Source of the DNA: Setomelanomma holmii
Lineage: Eukaryota; Ascomycota; Dothideomycetes; Pleosporales; Phaeosphaeriaceae
Direction of reading: 5' to 3'
NCBI GenBank assembly: GCA_010015745.1
Contig: ML978186.1
Location: 62,001 to 126,000, forward strand
DNA length: 64,000 nucleotides
Shown: positions 11,340 to 23,991 of the stretch, in pieces
Layout: every line of letters begins with the position of its first letter
Position numbering within the stretch: position 1 is the stretch's first letter
The notes under the pieces: generated by a model
What the model was told of the DNA's origin: nothing
The model's database searches: none
What the model saw: the letters and a program-made list of their open reading frames with translations, nothing else
Translations under genes and position numbers: made by a program

Positions 11340-13539
11340 ATGGTCGCCATTATGGATACCGATATAGATACAAACTATGAGATCAAAGGTGTAAGTGAAA
11401 GCGAACGGACCCGCATTTCCAACGCGCAGTAGGTCCCACAGTACTGACACCTTCAGCTTCAACACTCGCTGCGGAATGCAACGCTCGAACTCAATCTCGA
11501 ACGGAGCAAACATTCAGTCGACGTCGTTGCCAAGGACGAGGAGATCCGGAAGCTGCGAGTGAGCCAGTGCCTTCTGCAAGACGACAACAGCGACCTCCAC
11601 GAACAGCTTGAAGAGGAACAGGCGCGCTCGGACGAGTTGGAAAACGCGTTGGATGAGGCTCTCGCGCAACTCGACGAACAAAAGACTGCCGACGAGGCTG
11701 CGCATAACCAGATTCGCACGCAAGCGCGAGAGAACGCCAACCTCAAGGTACGTGAGATGGATTGTGTTTTGACATCGTTATGCTCATATTGTCCAGGCTG
11801 AACTGAAGGCGATGGAGAACGTCACCTCCGATTCGAACAAGACTCTGTCCGAGAAGCTTGCCCTTTCCCGCGAGATTTCATCCCTGCGTCCTGAGGTCGA
11901 ACACCTACGCGCCCAAGTCGAGTCGAATCAGGGTCTGCTGACCGAGAAGCTATCACTACAGCGCCAGTTGACAACACTACAAGTGGAGTTGGAGAACGAG
12001 AAGCGTACAGCTGCCCGCACACTCGCTAAGCAAGGGCGCAAGATGGAGCTGGATGACGACATCCGCCGCGAACTGGAGGAGACTCGAAGAGAACTGGCAC
12101 AGGAGAAGAAAGAGCGGACCAAAGCTGAAGCCGCCCTCGCAAAGATGGAAAAAGCGGCCGAGAGGGTCCAGCACGATCTCGAGTCTCAGCAGCAGGCCAC
12201 CGAACGCTTGCAGGCAAAGGTCGACAAGTTAGCAAAGAAGGATACCGGTAAGGCGAGCAAGCGAGATGATGCCCACGACGAGGCCTTGGAAGAGCTTCGG
12301 CAGGAGCTCGAGCAGGAAAGGACTGCACGTCTGAAAGCAGAGAAAGCAGCTAAGAAGACGGGCAGTCGCGACGCTGAAATAGAAGAGCTCCGCCAGCATC
12401 TTGATGAGGAAAAGCGCGAACGACAAAAGGCAGAGAAGAGCTCTAAGAAAGGACCACAGCAGGACGAAGCGCAGACGGAAGCAGTTAAGAAAGCACTGGA
12501 AGAGGAGAAGCGCGAGCGCAAGAAGCAAGAGAAGGAGTTCACTAAGACGCTGGCTGAGCTGCAAGGACGTAACACAGTGTTGGATGACAAGTTGACTGCA
12601 TTCAGAGAGAAGCTTCGAACCACGAAGGAGAAGTTGAAGGAGAAGGAGGCCCAGCTGGAGAAGGTAGACAGAGCACAGACTGCACCTCCTACCAAGGCTA
12701 CCGCTGCCGCCAATACGAAGCCTGCTAAGAACGCTCGCAAGCGGATGGCTGTAACAGCAGAGCCAGAAACGAACCTAGGGACTCCTGGAGATGGTTTCCC
12801 GGCAAAGAAGGCGAAGCGAGGCACTTCAGTTTCCGCGATGGGCGATACATCTACCTTTTCTCTCACGCCTTTCCTCAACCGCACTGGTAGTGTGGCACCT
12901 GGCAGTCCCATTGTGGAAGAGGAGGAGGAGGCTGAGGAAGACGAGGTTGAGCAGGCAGAGGCCACCCCGACCGCTCTGCCAAAGAAGGCTCCCAAGAAAG
13001 CCGCTCAGCCCAAGATCAAAGCTCTTGCACCAGCATCTTCAAACAAAGCGAACGCAAAGGTACCTACTAGGAAGAAGGCCGCTGCCCCTGCTCTTGAAAT
13101 GGTTGCTGAAGAGGTCTCTGAGCTGCCTCATCAGCCCAAAGACAACTCAGAGAACGCACCAGTCATGGTACCGCTCAAAGACGCCGACGACGGGCCGTCT
13201 ACCAAGTCTAAGCCTGTTGTCCCCAAATTCAAGCCTCGCAAGTCCCTCATGTCCTTCGCCACATTCGCCGAAGAACCCGCTGCAGAGAAGAAGAAAAAGC
13301 GCAAGCTGGGTGCAAGTGCAGGCAAGACTCTGTTTGACGCTGAAGATGGCGAGGATGCGGCGCCGCTGAAGCCTGTTGGTGTGAGCAAGGGCTTATTCGC
13401 AGCGAGGGCGTTGGGCAGGAGTGTGTTAGGCAAGCAGGGCACTCGCCCTATCTCGGGTGGCTTCAACATGCTGAGTGAGGAAGCGTTCACATTTAGTCCG
13501 CTCAAGAAAGATCGGAGAGGCGCAAGTATCCTCAAATGA
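11340..13539 (+). CDS. Long coiled-coil, probably nuclear or cytoskeletal protein of unknown function
   Basis: 694 residues from exons 11340..11390, 11457..11747 and 11797..13539. Residues from about 20 to 370 are almost uninterrupted heptad-rich coiled coil, very rich in Glu, Lys, Arg, Leu and Gln (LEEEQARSDELENALDEALA is typical). A basic linker with KPAKNARKRM and PAKKAKRG follows, probable nuclear localisation signals, then a short conserved-looking TFSLTPFLNRTGS motif near residue 450, an acidic Glu run, Lys/Ala/Pro-rich low complexity, and a C-terminal tail with EEAFTFSPLKKDRRGAS containing an SPLKK candidate CDK site. This architecture fits a spindle-pole, kinetochore or nuclear scaffold protein, but I do not recognise the family and assign no function. 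Confidence 0.8.
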
Positions 13540-15006
13540 GCATGTAGATGTGAGCATTCCTGCTTCCGGCGTTCACGACTGGGTGCATCTCTAGGCGCCT
13601 ACTCCAATTGCAACCATTTTTGCTGTGCACCAACTCTTGAAGATGTCCACGCCGCAAAGGCAGCCTATCTGCGGCAAGTTCGATCTGTGAACGGTCGCTT
13701 GTCGAAGACCCAACGCGCTTATACATGGGGACCACGTGCGAATGATTGTCGCCCAGGTTCAGCTGTGCGGCGTAGTAACACTATATATAAGGCTGAACGC
13801 AGTGCTGTGCCATAACCAGGCATCACATAACATCCAGAGCACGAAACAATGAGACTATGGTAGACTTTTAGACTTCGCAGCCGCCCTAGATAAGGCTCCC
13901 TTGAGCTAGGTCGTGATGAAAGGGTCCAGATGGGCGTTGTCACAAGCCTTCTAGAAAACTTCCTAGACGGGCCTAACGAGGCAGTGCGCGGCCCTGAGTT
14001 CGGCCTCCACTGAGTGGATGAGCGAAATCGCTCACCGGGATGTTCGATACGTGGAATGCGATCTGCACAATATTGAGGGAATATGCCCCAGATAATGGCG
14101 CAGTGGTGGATAGTTGTGCTTGATCGGACCAGAGTACGAAGGCGTGTCTCTTGGGTCTTGTGAATTCCTTGGGCTTTGGATTTACATTCTTGGAATGAAA
14201 AAGCCTGGCGCAACTTCAACAACAACAAAGAAAGGCACAGCCGGCTGTCTCCACCAACAACCAAAGGGTGTTCGGTGCCTTACAAAACTCCGCCGGATAT
14301 AACTTAACCAGGCGAACAACGAACACCAGCCTCGAGCTCGGATGCATATCCGAGCCACATGTTGGCCCGTGTTTGAGCCCATTTCCGCAGCACTCGCCAC
14401 TGACTAACCGTAGGGCTGATCTCGATCGCAACCACCCCATGACTAGGTGAAATCGGTGCCGTTGCCCCTCAAGCACCGAATCGTTGACGTCGGGAATTCC
14501 AAAGCTCGCGTATGAGTGGGCAGTCTCGTATCAGCAGTATTGAAATTCTGCCTTGAGCGACGTCACGAGTACAGCGGCAATAGTACAATGAGTTTAGAGC
14601 ACCCCGTGCTAAGCCGACTGGCCGCTTGTGCTGGAGGCCTTGGTGGTGTGTACCGTTGGCTGCTCGCACGTGGCGGATATGCTGAGGTTTGGCGCAAAAG
14701 GAACTCGTTTCAAGTTGGACCTTCTGAAGCATGAAGCTATTCGCGGGACAACAAGGGGTCGAGTGCGATCGCACTGTCTGCGCGATTACGGCGCTGGTCA
14801 GAAGGAATATGCGCGCTTTCTCCTCACTTTGCTGCGGCACAAACCCTTCAATCGCAATGCTCGTCGCGTAAGAATCCAAGCACAGCCCCCAAGCACGGCC
14901 AAGAAGGTGTAAGTGTTGTTGCAGGGATGAGCTAGCTTCCCCGCTCTGCAGCTGCTGGTCTACGTGGATTGCTGGTATCTATAAGATCAAACCACTTCCT
15001 ACAAAT
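13540..15006. other. Intergenic region, nothing recognised
   Basis: About 1.5 kb between two plus-strand genes. A 181-codon minus frame (13719..14264) and several frames near 14470-14910 have no recognisable domain, and strands compete. Probably 3' UTR plus the promoter of the stomatin-like gene; a TATA-like CTATAAGATC lies shortly before 15007. Confidence 0.4.
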
Positions 15007-16295
15007 ATGGTCGCATCTCAAACACACGACTCCAATACTGCTGCCGAGTCGTATACTTCGTCCACCCTCCCTATTGTCAACGATCCTCATTCAAATACCC
15101 AACACAGTACTACCGCAAGTATGAGCGACGTTAATGGAAAGGCCCCAGTCAATGGTACGGGCGCAAGCCGTCTCGATGAGCCACTTGTGAAGGTGCAGCC
15201 GCCACGACGTGAGGACCTTCAGCCATCGTATGCGAAGGTCATCCAGGCAGACGATCAAGATGCTGATACCAATGGATGGTACGGTTCGATGGTGAGGCAG
15301 TATACAAGATTGCCACATCAACATGCTAACATGACCAGATCAACACTCTTGGTGGATGCATTGGTACCCTGGGTGCAATTCCTTGCTGCGTTGTCTGCCC
15401 GAACCCATACAAGCCCGTCAGCCAAGGAAACGTCGGTCTCGTCACCAAGTTCGGTCGCTTCGCTCGCGCCGTCGATCCAGGTCTCGTCTATGTGAACCCG
15501 CTGTCGGAACAGCTCGTCCAGGTTGACATCAAGATCCAGATCGTCGAGGTGCCGAAGCAAGTCTGCATGACCAAGGACAACGTCACGCTCAACTTGACCT
15601 CCGTCATCTACTACCGCATCACTTCGCCACACAAGGCTGCTTTTAGCATCAGCAATATCCGCCAGGCCCTCGTCGAGCGCACGCAGACTACACTGCGCCA
15701 TGTTATTGGTGCGCGCGTGCTGCAAGACGTGATTGAACGTCGCGAGGAGATTGCCCAGTCTATTCGTGAGATCATCGAGGAGACTGCACTCGGCTGGGGT
15801 GTTGAGGTCGAGTCTATGCTCGTCAAGGACATCATCTTCAGCCAGGAGCTGCAAGAATCTCTCTCCATGGCTGCCCAGTCCAAGCGTACGGGAGAGGCCA
15901 AGGTCATCGCTGCCCGTGCTGAGGTCGAATCTGCCAAGTTGATGCGCCAGGCTGCTGACATCTTGTCTTCTGCTCCTGCTATGCAGATCCGTTACCTTGA
16001 GGCCATGCAGGCTATGGCCAAGACTGCAAACAGTAAAGGTAAGCTTATACACTCCGATTATTCCTGGGAATCTGCTGACCGCCTTCTCGTGATCTTTTTA
16101 CCCGCGCAGAATCAGACCGTTCAGAGCGCGCTCGCCCAGGCCGATGCTCACGGCGAGGGACCTAGCTCGTACCAGCCTAGCTCGAACACGGCAGGTAGCT
16201 CGATGGGCGTACAGAGCAGTGCCGAGCGCGAGTATGGCGGCAACAACCACGGCTTCCAGTCTGCTATCAACGCGCGTGTTATTGAGAACATGTAA
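15007..16295 (+). CDS. Stomatin-like SPFH/Band 7 membrane-scaffold protein
   Basis: A membrane-associated scaffold of the stomatin/prohibitin superfamily. Exon 1 (15007..15291, or from the in-frame ATG at 15121, whose MSDVNGK start looks more family-like) is joined through a 47-nt intron to 15339..16295. After a hydrophilic leader containing LVKVQPPRREDLQPSYAKV comes a short hydrophobic hairpin (INTLGGCIGTLGAIPCCVVC), then the SPFH domain (NPYKPVSQGNVGLVTKFGR through the RQALVERTQTTLRHVIG and GWGVEVESMLVKDI blocks) and an Ala/Glu-rich coiled region. At 16039 there is a perfect GTAAGC donor and a GCTGAC branch-like site, but the expected acceptor before TGATCTTT (16090) reads CTCG rather than AG. 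The 51-nt piece is open in frame, so translation may continue through it, adding 17 residues. Total 413 or 375 residues with it retained. Confidence 0.88.
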
Positions 16296-18750
16296 GCTCG
16301 CTGTGTGACACGATTTAAATATGGGAAGAGAAGGTCATCTTGTTCATGTCGTTCTCTTTCAGACACGGCTTCAGTATGCACATTTGGCTTGGAGGATATG
16401 CACGGTTCTCAATGCGTCGCATGCTTCGGTTTTGGAGTTCTTTCTTGATACCCTACTGCACTGGCGCTTCATCATCTTTATCGACGACCACTCGCTCTTG
16501 TTAGACATTTCTTTACGATAATGATAATGCACGCCACTCTACAAATCCTTCTTCATCATCAGTTCAGCTTCATGTTCTCTCTCTTGCATCGACTGCAAGA
16601 TCGACCCGCGTTCAGTCAAAGTGGGTTAGATCTGTCCACGGCCGCGCGGCCAAGAAAGACCTCACTCATGAGTGGTCAGACATCCCGCCTGTCCTCGAAC
16701 GCTATCCCGTTGAATTACGCGATCTCAAAAATAGATGCTGCTTCGATGAAGGTCAAGGTGACGCGAAGATAGTCAGGCCTGGTCTTCATTCAAGAATTGA
16801 GCATGGAAATGGCCACAAGCACCCGTTGCACTCGACGCATCTAACGGCTAGATTGTAGGGTCCAAAACGACCTAAAGCAACAACATTCATCTTCTTTATC
16901 GCTTCGTGTCTATCTTACTTTCTATATCTACCCGGTGTGTAGAAGCGGTTTCTTCCATTTCCGCATCTATCCATTGCCCTTGCTTCTGCTTCTTCATTTG
17001 GCATTTTCACTGGTTTCCATGATCTCTTTGCGACTGTGTCAGACTCATAAGATGTCCTATATGCCAGCCCGTCACCACGTTATTCCCGTGGAGATCTGAA
17101 TGTGCTCCCGCACAGTTGTATCACAGCATGCTCTGCATCCAGCCAAACTCACTCCCTCGTTTGCGTGAGACGATTTTACGATCCAGATGCAGACCGCGGG
17201 AGGATTTCTTTCTTTGTCAGTAGACTACCTACGTCGAGAGGACAATCATGCGATTCTTCGCTATCGTACTGGCATGCATTTTTCGCTGATAGATTCACTA
17301 GCCCTGCATCAGATGCGCCTTCACTTCACACCGATGGGACGCTGAATACCCTGCGCCATTCAATGAAGTTGTCGAACTTGAATTTTGCTCAACTCAGACT
17401 GCACTATACGATCTCTCATGATTCGACGTGATAACGTGATACCGTTTGTAAATACTACCTGCACTACCACATTAGCCCGTGACCGTCACATGCATGCAAG
17501 AGCGGCTCGACACTTCACCTCGATCCCTGGCTAGCCTTGCCTGCACTTCACAGTCCACATTCAATGCTTCCATAGCGTCTTCAGCTTCTTAAGTGCAACT
17601 CAAATATGATATATATATACACCTGCCCATCGCCACGCACATTCCGACTTCATCGCCTCCACTCCACTCATAGTGGCAATTCAGATGTCCCAAAGACATC
17701 TGAGCTGTCATTCATGTCTGACGCTGTGTTCTGCCAGAGACATAGAACCACTAGTGTCATGTCTCTACGGCGCAAAGCTGTCCGTTCACATGGTTCTGTC
17801 GGTCTTGTCGACGTTGCGTGCGGCTTCAGAACTTCATCCCAAGTCGTCTGCGCTGGTGCTGAAGATAACGCGCATGTGCATGCAAACAGGAAGATGCACA
17901 GAACGAAGCAATCTGTGACTTTACTTGGACTCATTGCTAGTCGGGCCTTTGATAGCCTCGCACGCTCCACATCCTTGCAGCGCTTACTTCTGCTAGGCCC
18001 GACGTGCAGACTTCCACCTCGAACCTGAGTATAAAAGCTCACCCTTCTTCCCATCATCTCTCCTCATCCGCTTCACTCCATTCGCAGTGGCACTGAGGAT
18101 GGCTCCAAATCATCTGAGGTGTCATTCATGTCTGGAGTGGACGGTTGGACTGAAGATAGGACTGTACAGTCGCATGGTCCTGTGGAGTTGGGTTGCTTTG
18201 CCACAAAGCAAAGCTGTCCGCTCACATGGCTGTGCAGACAAAGAGACGAGGTCGATAGTCCATCCGTGCGGCTTCGGATTCTCATCTCAAGTCGTTTGTG
18301 CCGACCTCACCATCCAGACAATCGCATCAGCTCAGAGTCAATACCTAGGGCGAGATCAATCAGATCCATGTTGAAGCAGTGACGATAAGCTTGAAGTTGG
18401 GTATTTGTTCATTCATCTACTCCGCTCCGCTCCGACTTCACTCTCGCGAATGGCGCTGGTACTTCTTACATCCTCTTTTCAGACTGGCAACAATATATCC
18501 AAAAATCCGATATGCAATGCTCCAAGCCAAAGCCTTCTGGCTCCAATGCTATGGCCATGTCGTGCCCTCAACGCCAAAAGACACCAAACGCTATCTGGCA
18601 AGTGCGTGCTCCTTCAGATGCAAAAGTTAGATAGGAGATGGTGGTACTAAACGATGGATAGGTGTGTGGAAGCTCCAGCTCCGAAACATGAACAAGAATA
18701 TATGTCGTGTATCGCTAAGAAAAACCGCGTCGCTCGCTAATAAGGACTTG
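16296..18750. other. Long convergent intergenic region
   Basis: About 2.4 kb between two convergent genes. Long 3' region with many short frames and no recognisable domain. It contains a diverged tandem duplication at 17655-18330, listed separately. Confidence 0.4.
17655..18330. repeat. Diverged tandem duplication with TATA-like boxes
   Basis: Unit A starts near 17655 and unit B near 18066 (offset about 411 bp, growing to 436 bp at the GCAAAGCTGTCC block, 17772 and 18208, so indels have accumulated). Shared words include CATCTGAG, TGTCATTCATGTCTG, GCAAAGCTGTCCG and TCATC[CT]CAAGTCGT. Each unit has a TATA-like sequence a short way upstream (ATATATATACAC near 17609 and TATAAAAG near 18031). 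Open frames exist in both units on the plus strand sharing KAVRSHG and SSQVVCA, but they do not align over their whole length. Could be duplicated small genes or non-coding RNA. Confidence 0.4.
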
Positions 18751-20200
18751 TCATGATGGAAGGACCGTCTTCTTCTCAACGTTTCCGTTGCCAAGTATTG
18801 GTCGGGATTCTCGAGGTTGGCTGTCGCCGTACGCCCACTTCGTGGCTGCATTGACCAGGTCCGCGCATATTGGGTCTACGTGTTTTACCCAAAGCGCTGC
18901 GCATCGGTATAGGATGTAGTAGAATACACCGATGGCGATGAAGACGTGTGTTATCGTCCCCCGCTGTAAGTCTTGTAGCTCTCCCTTCTCGTTCTTTGGT
19001 GGGTTCATGGCTGATGGGAGGTAGATCATCCAGGTCAAAACGGACTTGATCATGGTGTTGTGCATGAGATAGACCGGGAAACTAACACGGCCGAGGAAGT
19101 TAAAGACAGGCGAGCAGAGCACCTTGCGCGCAGTCCCGGAGAAGAATATGCCAAGCAAAACAGTCGATGCTCCAATATGGTCCCAGTAGCGCCGGACATC
19201 GGACTTGTCCACGGTGATGCTGTGCATGATCTTCTGCATGATGTGCGACCAATGTGCGTTTTGAGGATTGTCCTGCGGGTACCCAGCCAAGAACATTCCC
19301 GCAATGATCATAAGCGCGGGAACAGGGGCGGGTAGAACCGAAGTTGCGGAATCCTTGTAGTGGTTGTGCAGTTCGGCTACGAACATGCCCATGACGATGT
19401 TCAGGCCTTTCAGCGCGCCGATGGCGAGTCCTGTCCAAGTCAGTTTTCAAGGACTCCGGACCAAATCTCAGAAGTGTCCCGCTTACCCTCACCCATTTGC
19501 CAAAAGTATATGTACAATACCCCGTATATCAGAATGCGCGCTTTCGGCTTGACCATGACGGTGGCAAACATAGTCGTGTATACAAGCATGCTGCCCTCCA
19601 AGAACAAGTGCAGCGTCCATTGTGTGCCATCGTAGTCGTTCCATCCAATTGTCCAAGTCTCCGTCTCCGCCTTGACCAAAGACGTGAAAGCCTCCCAGAC
19701 GGTGGGTTCTTGCCGGTGCCAGCCCTGCCGTATCCAAGTCGAATCGACATGCTTGGTCATGTGATATGCGTTCGTGTTCGCGAGGAACCAGGTAATAAAG
19801 GTGGCCACCATGGTCGGCAGTAGCAGCCTCCCTGATCGCGCCAATGCGCTTCGTCCAATGCCAGTAAAGGCCGCATCGTGATTACCTGCGCGCGACTTGC
19901 TTATTGGCCCAATCGAGTTCACGTATCCTGTGACGAGGAAGAATATTGCTACTGCGCTGCGGCCGCCGACAGCCAGTCGGAAAAATGGTAGCTGGAACAG
20001 GTGCGGTGCGGATTTGGGGTCGTTGGCTGGAGCGTGCAGCCAGGGTACGAGTGCGGTACAGAGGTGACCTGATACGACCATGAATGATGCGATCCCACGG
20101 AGGCCCTGCGATGTGTCGTCTTAGCCGCAGTGACACAGGCGTGATGGGAAGCGGGTGTGACTTGACTTACATCTACCCAGTTGGCGTCGCGGGGCGGCAT
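18751..20200 (-). CDS. Acyltransferase 3 family integral membrane protein
   Basis: A multi-pass membrane O-acyltransferase of the acyltransferase-3 (OafA/NodX-like) family, which transfers acyl groups to sugars or other small acceptors; the substrate is not evident. Three exons (20200..20171, 20105..19487, 19430..18751) give 442 residues. The first exon encodes only MPPRDANWVD; exon 2 then begins GLRGIASFMVVSGHL, so the family's conserved D-GLRG-hydrophobic-H start is rebuilt across the intron, which supports the model. Further hydrophobic segments include SAVAIFFLVTGYVNS, MVATFITWFLANTN, ILIYGVLYIYFWQ, LGIFFSGTARKVL and HVFIAIGVFYYILY; FLGRVSFPVYLMHN near the C-terminus is another typical block. 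Two alternative donors six bases apart (GTGAGG or GTAAGC) exist at the end of exon 2; both stay in frame. Confidence 0.9.
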
Positions 20201-21680
20201 TGTGGAAGGAACAACCGAGTAATGCTGGAAAGCGTAGTGATTAAAGAGTGTAGAAAAATCAAGAGCAAGAAGGCGCGTTCGTAGTCATCGCCGTCGCTTC
20301 AGGGACGTCCAAAGTCAATTGTTCTCTACTGATGGGCGACCAGACGACAAAGGTTGAAAGACGCCGAGTAGTAGCAGCGGCTGGCGACAATAGCGATAGG
20401 CGAATAAATGGGAGCAGGAGGCGACTTCAAGGAATGGCGAGCAGGAGAGTGATATTGCTTCGCAGACGGTGGAGGACAGTTTTGCGTGGGTAGACTTGCT
20501 CGCAGCTTAAAGCCGACTACGACCATCTTGTTCAGGCACAGGAACGCGGGCCCTGACGCGGCTCGACAAGGGCGGGACATGCCAAGAACGGGATGGTGCC
20601 TCTCCCTTCAACGCTCCGTGGCGTCGAGGATCCGCTATAGCAGGGAATGCGCCGCCAGACCAGGAAGGCCGTTTGGACATGTCGCGTGCAGATGAGGACC
20701 AGCCCGCAGCGCTGTTTGACAGGTGCATGTAGAGTCTTAGCGTGACACTCGAACAGTGGCCATTCAGCGGGCATGGTTGGGCGCTGCGAGGAATGTATGT
20801 TGGACACATGTGACGGTCTCGCGCGATGAGTGCTGTCAGGCCACGCGCACTCCATACGGCAAAACAGCAGCCCAAGCCTCCACCACGAGCGGATACGAAA
20901 TGCCATCCATCCTCTCCATGCAAAGGTGCCGGGACATTTGTTGCATTGATATTGAGGCTTGCGCTATTGCCTGCTAGCGAGCGCCACCAGATGGGGCTTG
21001 CCTCTTCAAGCATTGCTTGGCGCTGACGTGGAGCCGTCCAATCCGGCAGTGTCTCCTGAACCAAGCCAGGGGCTTCGAGCCTCTTGAGACGTCGATACAT
21101 GTGGCCGTTGACGTACAGTGTCGTCTCTGCTAAAGTACTGCGGCCATCTATGTGTGACTGTGATACCAGCGCATGTCCTTATCTTCGAGACATGCGCCCA
21201 TCGACGCGCACTTCCCTCCACCACGATTCACGATGCTTGATGCCAAGTACGAAGAAGAAGCCCCATGCCGACTCTCCGAGTACGAAGCAGACGATGATCG
21301 ACAAATGTATTGCGTAGCGCTTTGCGGGATACCGAACAGGCCGAGAGCCCGAGCCGCCGGGTTCAGTGAAAACTGCACAGGAGCAATACAAGGAGAAAAG
21401 CGAAGCCACGAGCCCATCTGCGTCTTGACTCTTGAGGTTGCATTGTCACAAACGTTATCAGATTTTGCAACTCGCGAGGCAACATCGCGCCCTCGCCTCC
21501 TCCCCGCATCGCCAAGAAAGCCAAGCAACGCTGTGTAGCATGCTCCTTACCGGCAGGAGCATGCAGTGATCACAGGAATGTGGAGAGGACCATGGTGTGA
21601 GAATCCTACAACCACAACCATTCTAAAAGTCCGCGGATACAAATGATTTAGGAGCTCGTAGTTCCTGACTCAAGCTGACT
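20201..21680. other. Intergenic region, nothing recognised
   Basis: About 1.5 kb between the acyltransferase start and the tyrosinase 3' end, both minus. A 197-codon minus frame (20507..21100) is Arg/Ser/Pro-rich without a domain and is probably chance. The proximal part should be the acyltransferase promoter. Confidence 0.4.
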
Positions 21681-23991
21681 TCAGTCATCCTGTACACCAT
21701 CCGCCTTGCCACTCGTGGCAGACTTTAGATGCATGAAGCCCCCTTCTAGGACCTCAGGAAACGTGCTTGGTGTGGGTGGCGTCATCTTTGCCCAGGTCAC
21801 CTCAATCTGCAGGTCTGGAACGTTTTCAGCAGTCACACCTGGATTATCTGCCTTCAAAGGGTCAGCAGGTCCCAATTCGAGCTGTTGGCTTCCTCAAACT
21901 TACCGTGGCAACTCTCCAGCTCATGTGCTCCTGCAAGTAAGACGCGACGGTCACCTCATCTAGGCTGGCAAGCTGTCCTGCTCTCACTTCCTCTTCGAGC
22001 GCTTTGGTCAGTGCTACTACACCGCCAGTCTCCTGCTTTTCATCGGGAGAGAGCTCGCTTGCATGGTAAGCAGTGCTCTGAAAGCCCGTGAAGCCCACCA
22101 TGCTGGGACTATTGCCAGATGATGTTGCATCGCCGGAGCTCTGATCTGCGTCAAGATACACAAAGACTTGGTAAGCTTTATCCGCTCCGCCTTTGGCAGC
22201 ACGAACATTGGCGAAGTAGTGGTACTGCACGTCGAGCCTCTGCGCCTGTCTGCGGTGCATGTGTCTATGTCGAAGAGATTCTCGATGCACCGTTGTGGAA
22301 GCTGTTGTCGCAACAGCCGAGAAGCTTGAGCTGCCAGTACACGGGGTTGTGCTCGATGATATAGATGATGCGGTTGGTTCCTCGGAATCTGGTTCGTGTT
22401 TCTGGTTCTGGTCCCAAGAGAATTGCGAAGTAGCGTTCTCTCCGTATAGCGCATTGACTCGATGGATGAGAGTGTCATTCTCGGCGAGATCTGTCAATTC
22501 CGGATAGGTGTAGCCAAACACAGTATGATCGCGAACCGTCAAAGAAGTCCAAAAGCCGCCAGAGGGGTCGCACCGGAAAGGAAGTAGAGCTAGTAAAGTA
22601 AGCACTCATCTCTCCACAAACATTGATAGGCGACATACGAGTATTTTCATCGGCCCATGACTTTGGGGGCGTGGCAAATGTCGCCAGTGAATTGGAGTGG
22701 TTTGTGACGTAGCTGTCTGGATGCAAGCCCTGCCAAAGTGCAAGCATACGATCAGTGTTGCTGACCCGGGCATCAGTACACTGTGATTGATCTTTGAGGA
22801 AGACTTACGCGTGCAAAAGCCAAAAGATAGGATCAAAGGAAGAGTACTGTGTTTGCCACATATGACCTCCGTTGCCAACAGTGTTGTGCAAAGTGTCATG
22901 GACAGATTCGAGGCTGTCTACCACCTCGCCTTGGCTGTTCTTGACCGCGTTGTTGCTGATGTTGTAGTAGTTCTTCTGCATTGCCAACATCTGATAGGTT
23001 CGCTGACGAATATTGTCGCAATTCCAATCGAGATTGATCGCAACGACACGATCTTGACTCTCTGCTGTGGCATCGTGGGCTGTTGGATTTCGTATCGTCC
23101 TGTTCCATTCTACCCATCGATCCTCCTCTTTGGATCCCTCCGGCACGCTCCTGAAAGACTCCACTGGAAGTGGATGAAAGACATATGAGTACAGTGGGTT
23201 CGCGATGAAGCCTCTGCATGTTGAGGTCCCGCATGGAAGCTCAACTTCGATGGTCTTTCTTTGCACGCACCAGGGATAGGAACCTTCGCCAATGGGAGGT
23301 ACAGCAGCAGCATCCCAATACGGCAGTCGAAAGCTGTGAAGAGCTTCGCTCATACGGTTCTTAAATTCGCCTTCGGGAAATAGAGAGATCACCTCTTGTG
23401 CGTTCTGATATATCCTTTCCTGTCTTGCATTAGTTCCTTTCTGAACCATATTCGGAATGTGACCTGGCTACCTCAAAAAGCGCAAGGAAGGGTCTATGCC
23501 AGGTCGCAAAGATATTGCTACTGTGCCTACAATAGCCCGAACTACCCTGAGGATCCTTTTCGACCCCACCCCATGGCATGAACGGTCGCCCATGAATGCC
23601 TTGGATGAGTCAGATCATACCTAGATTGACATGGGACGATAACGTCGGGAGGTCGGTGGGCTGACTACGTACCGGCTATACTGAAGTAAGACAAAGGGTT
23701 ATCTTGGCTAACGTTTTGAAAACGCTGCAGCCCAAGGAGTAAGACGTTGAACTGGTCTGGCTTTCGCTCCAACTCACGGATCTCCAAACGCGGTTGTAGG
23801 GTATCCCCTTCAAATCGCCGGATGCCAAGGACATACGGTTGAAGAGTGGCGTTCGCTTGTTCTCGCCGAACGGTAGCAATGCCACCTACCGCACGGTGCT
23901 TGTACTTGCTGTCGAGAATGCTAGAGTGCGTGGAGTAGCACCACAAAGTGAGAATAAAGAAATACTTCCAAGCGCTCTCAAATATCGTCAT
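21681..23991 (-). CDS. Secreted tyrosinase (polyphenol oxidase) with C-terminal domain
   Basis: A type-3 copper enzyme that oxidises monophenols and o-diphenols to quinones, as in melanin or phenolic metabolism. Six exons (23991..23673, 23599..23472, 23419..22809, 22760..22639, 22589..21904, 21851..21681) join in frame to 678 residues. Seen: a hydrophobic signal-like start (FFILTLWCYSTHSS); CuA histidines in GIHGRPF and NIFATWHRPFLALFE; FRLPYWDAA; CuB in HDTLHNTVGNGGHMW and FDPIFWLLHANTDRML; then GYTYPEL and a C-terminal domain with YHYFANVRA and a FVYLDAD strand, as in ascomycete tyrosinases whose C-terminal domain shields the active site until processed. Two introns end in CCAAG and TGAAG, unusual acceptors, but only these keep the frame. 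All six copper-ligand histidine blocks appear present, so it is likely active. Confidence 0.92.

Noticed and set aside
12186..12995. 269-codon minus-strand frame rich in Ser and Phe
   Set aside because: Antisense to the coiled-coil gene; Ser/Phe/Leu runs are the complement of Lys/Glu-rich codons.
13719..14264. 181-codon minus-strand frame
   Set aside because: No domain, no similarity I know, and competing frames on the other strand; likely chance.
20507..21100. 197-codon minus-strand frame
   Set aside because: Arg/Ser/Pro-rich composition without domain; several overlapping frames of similar length; likely chance in GC-rich intergenic DNA.
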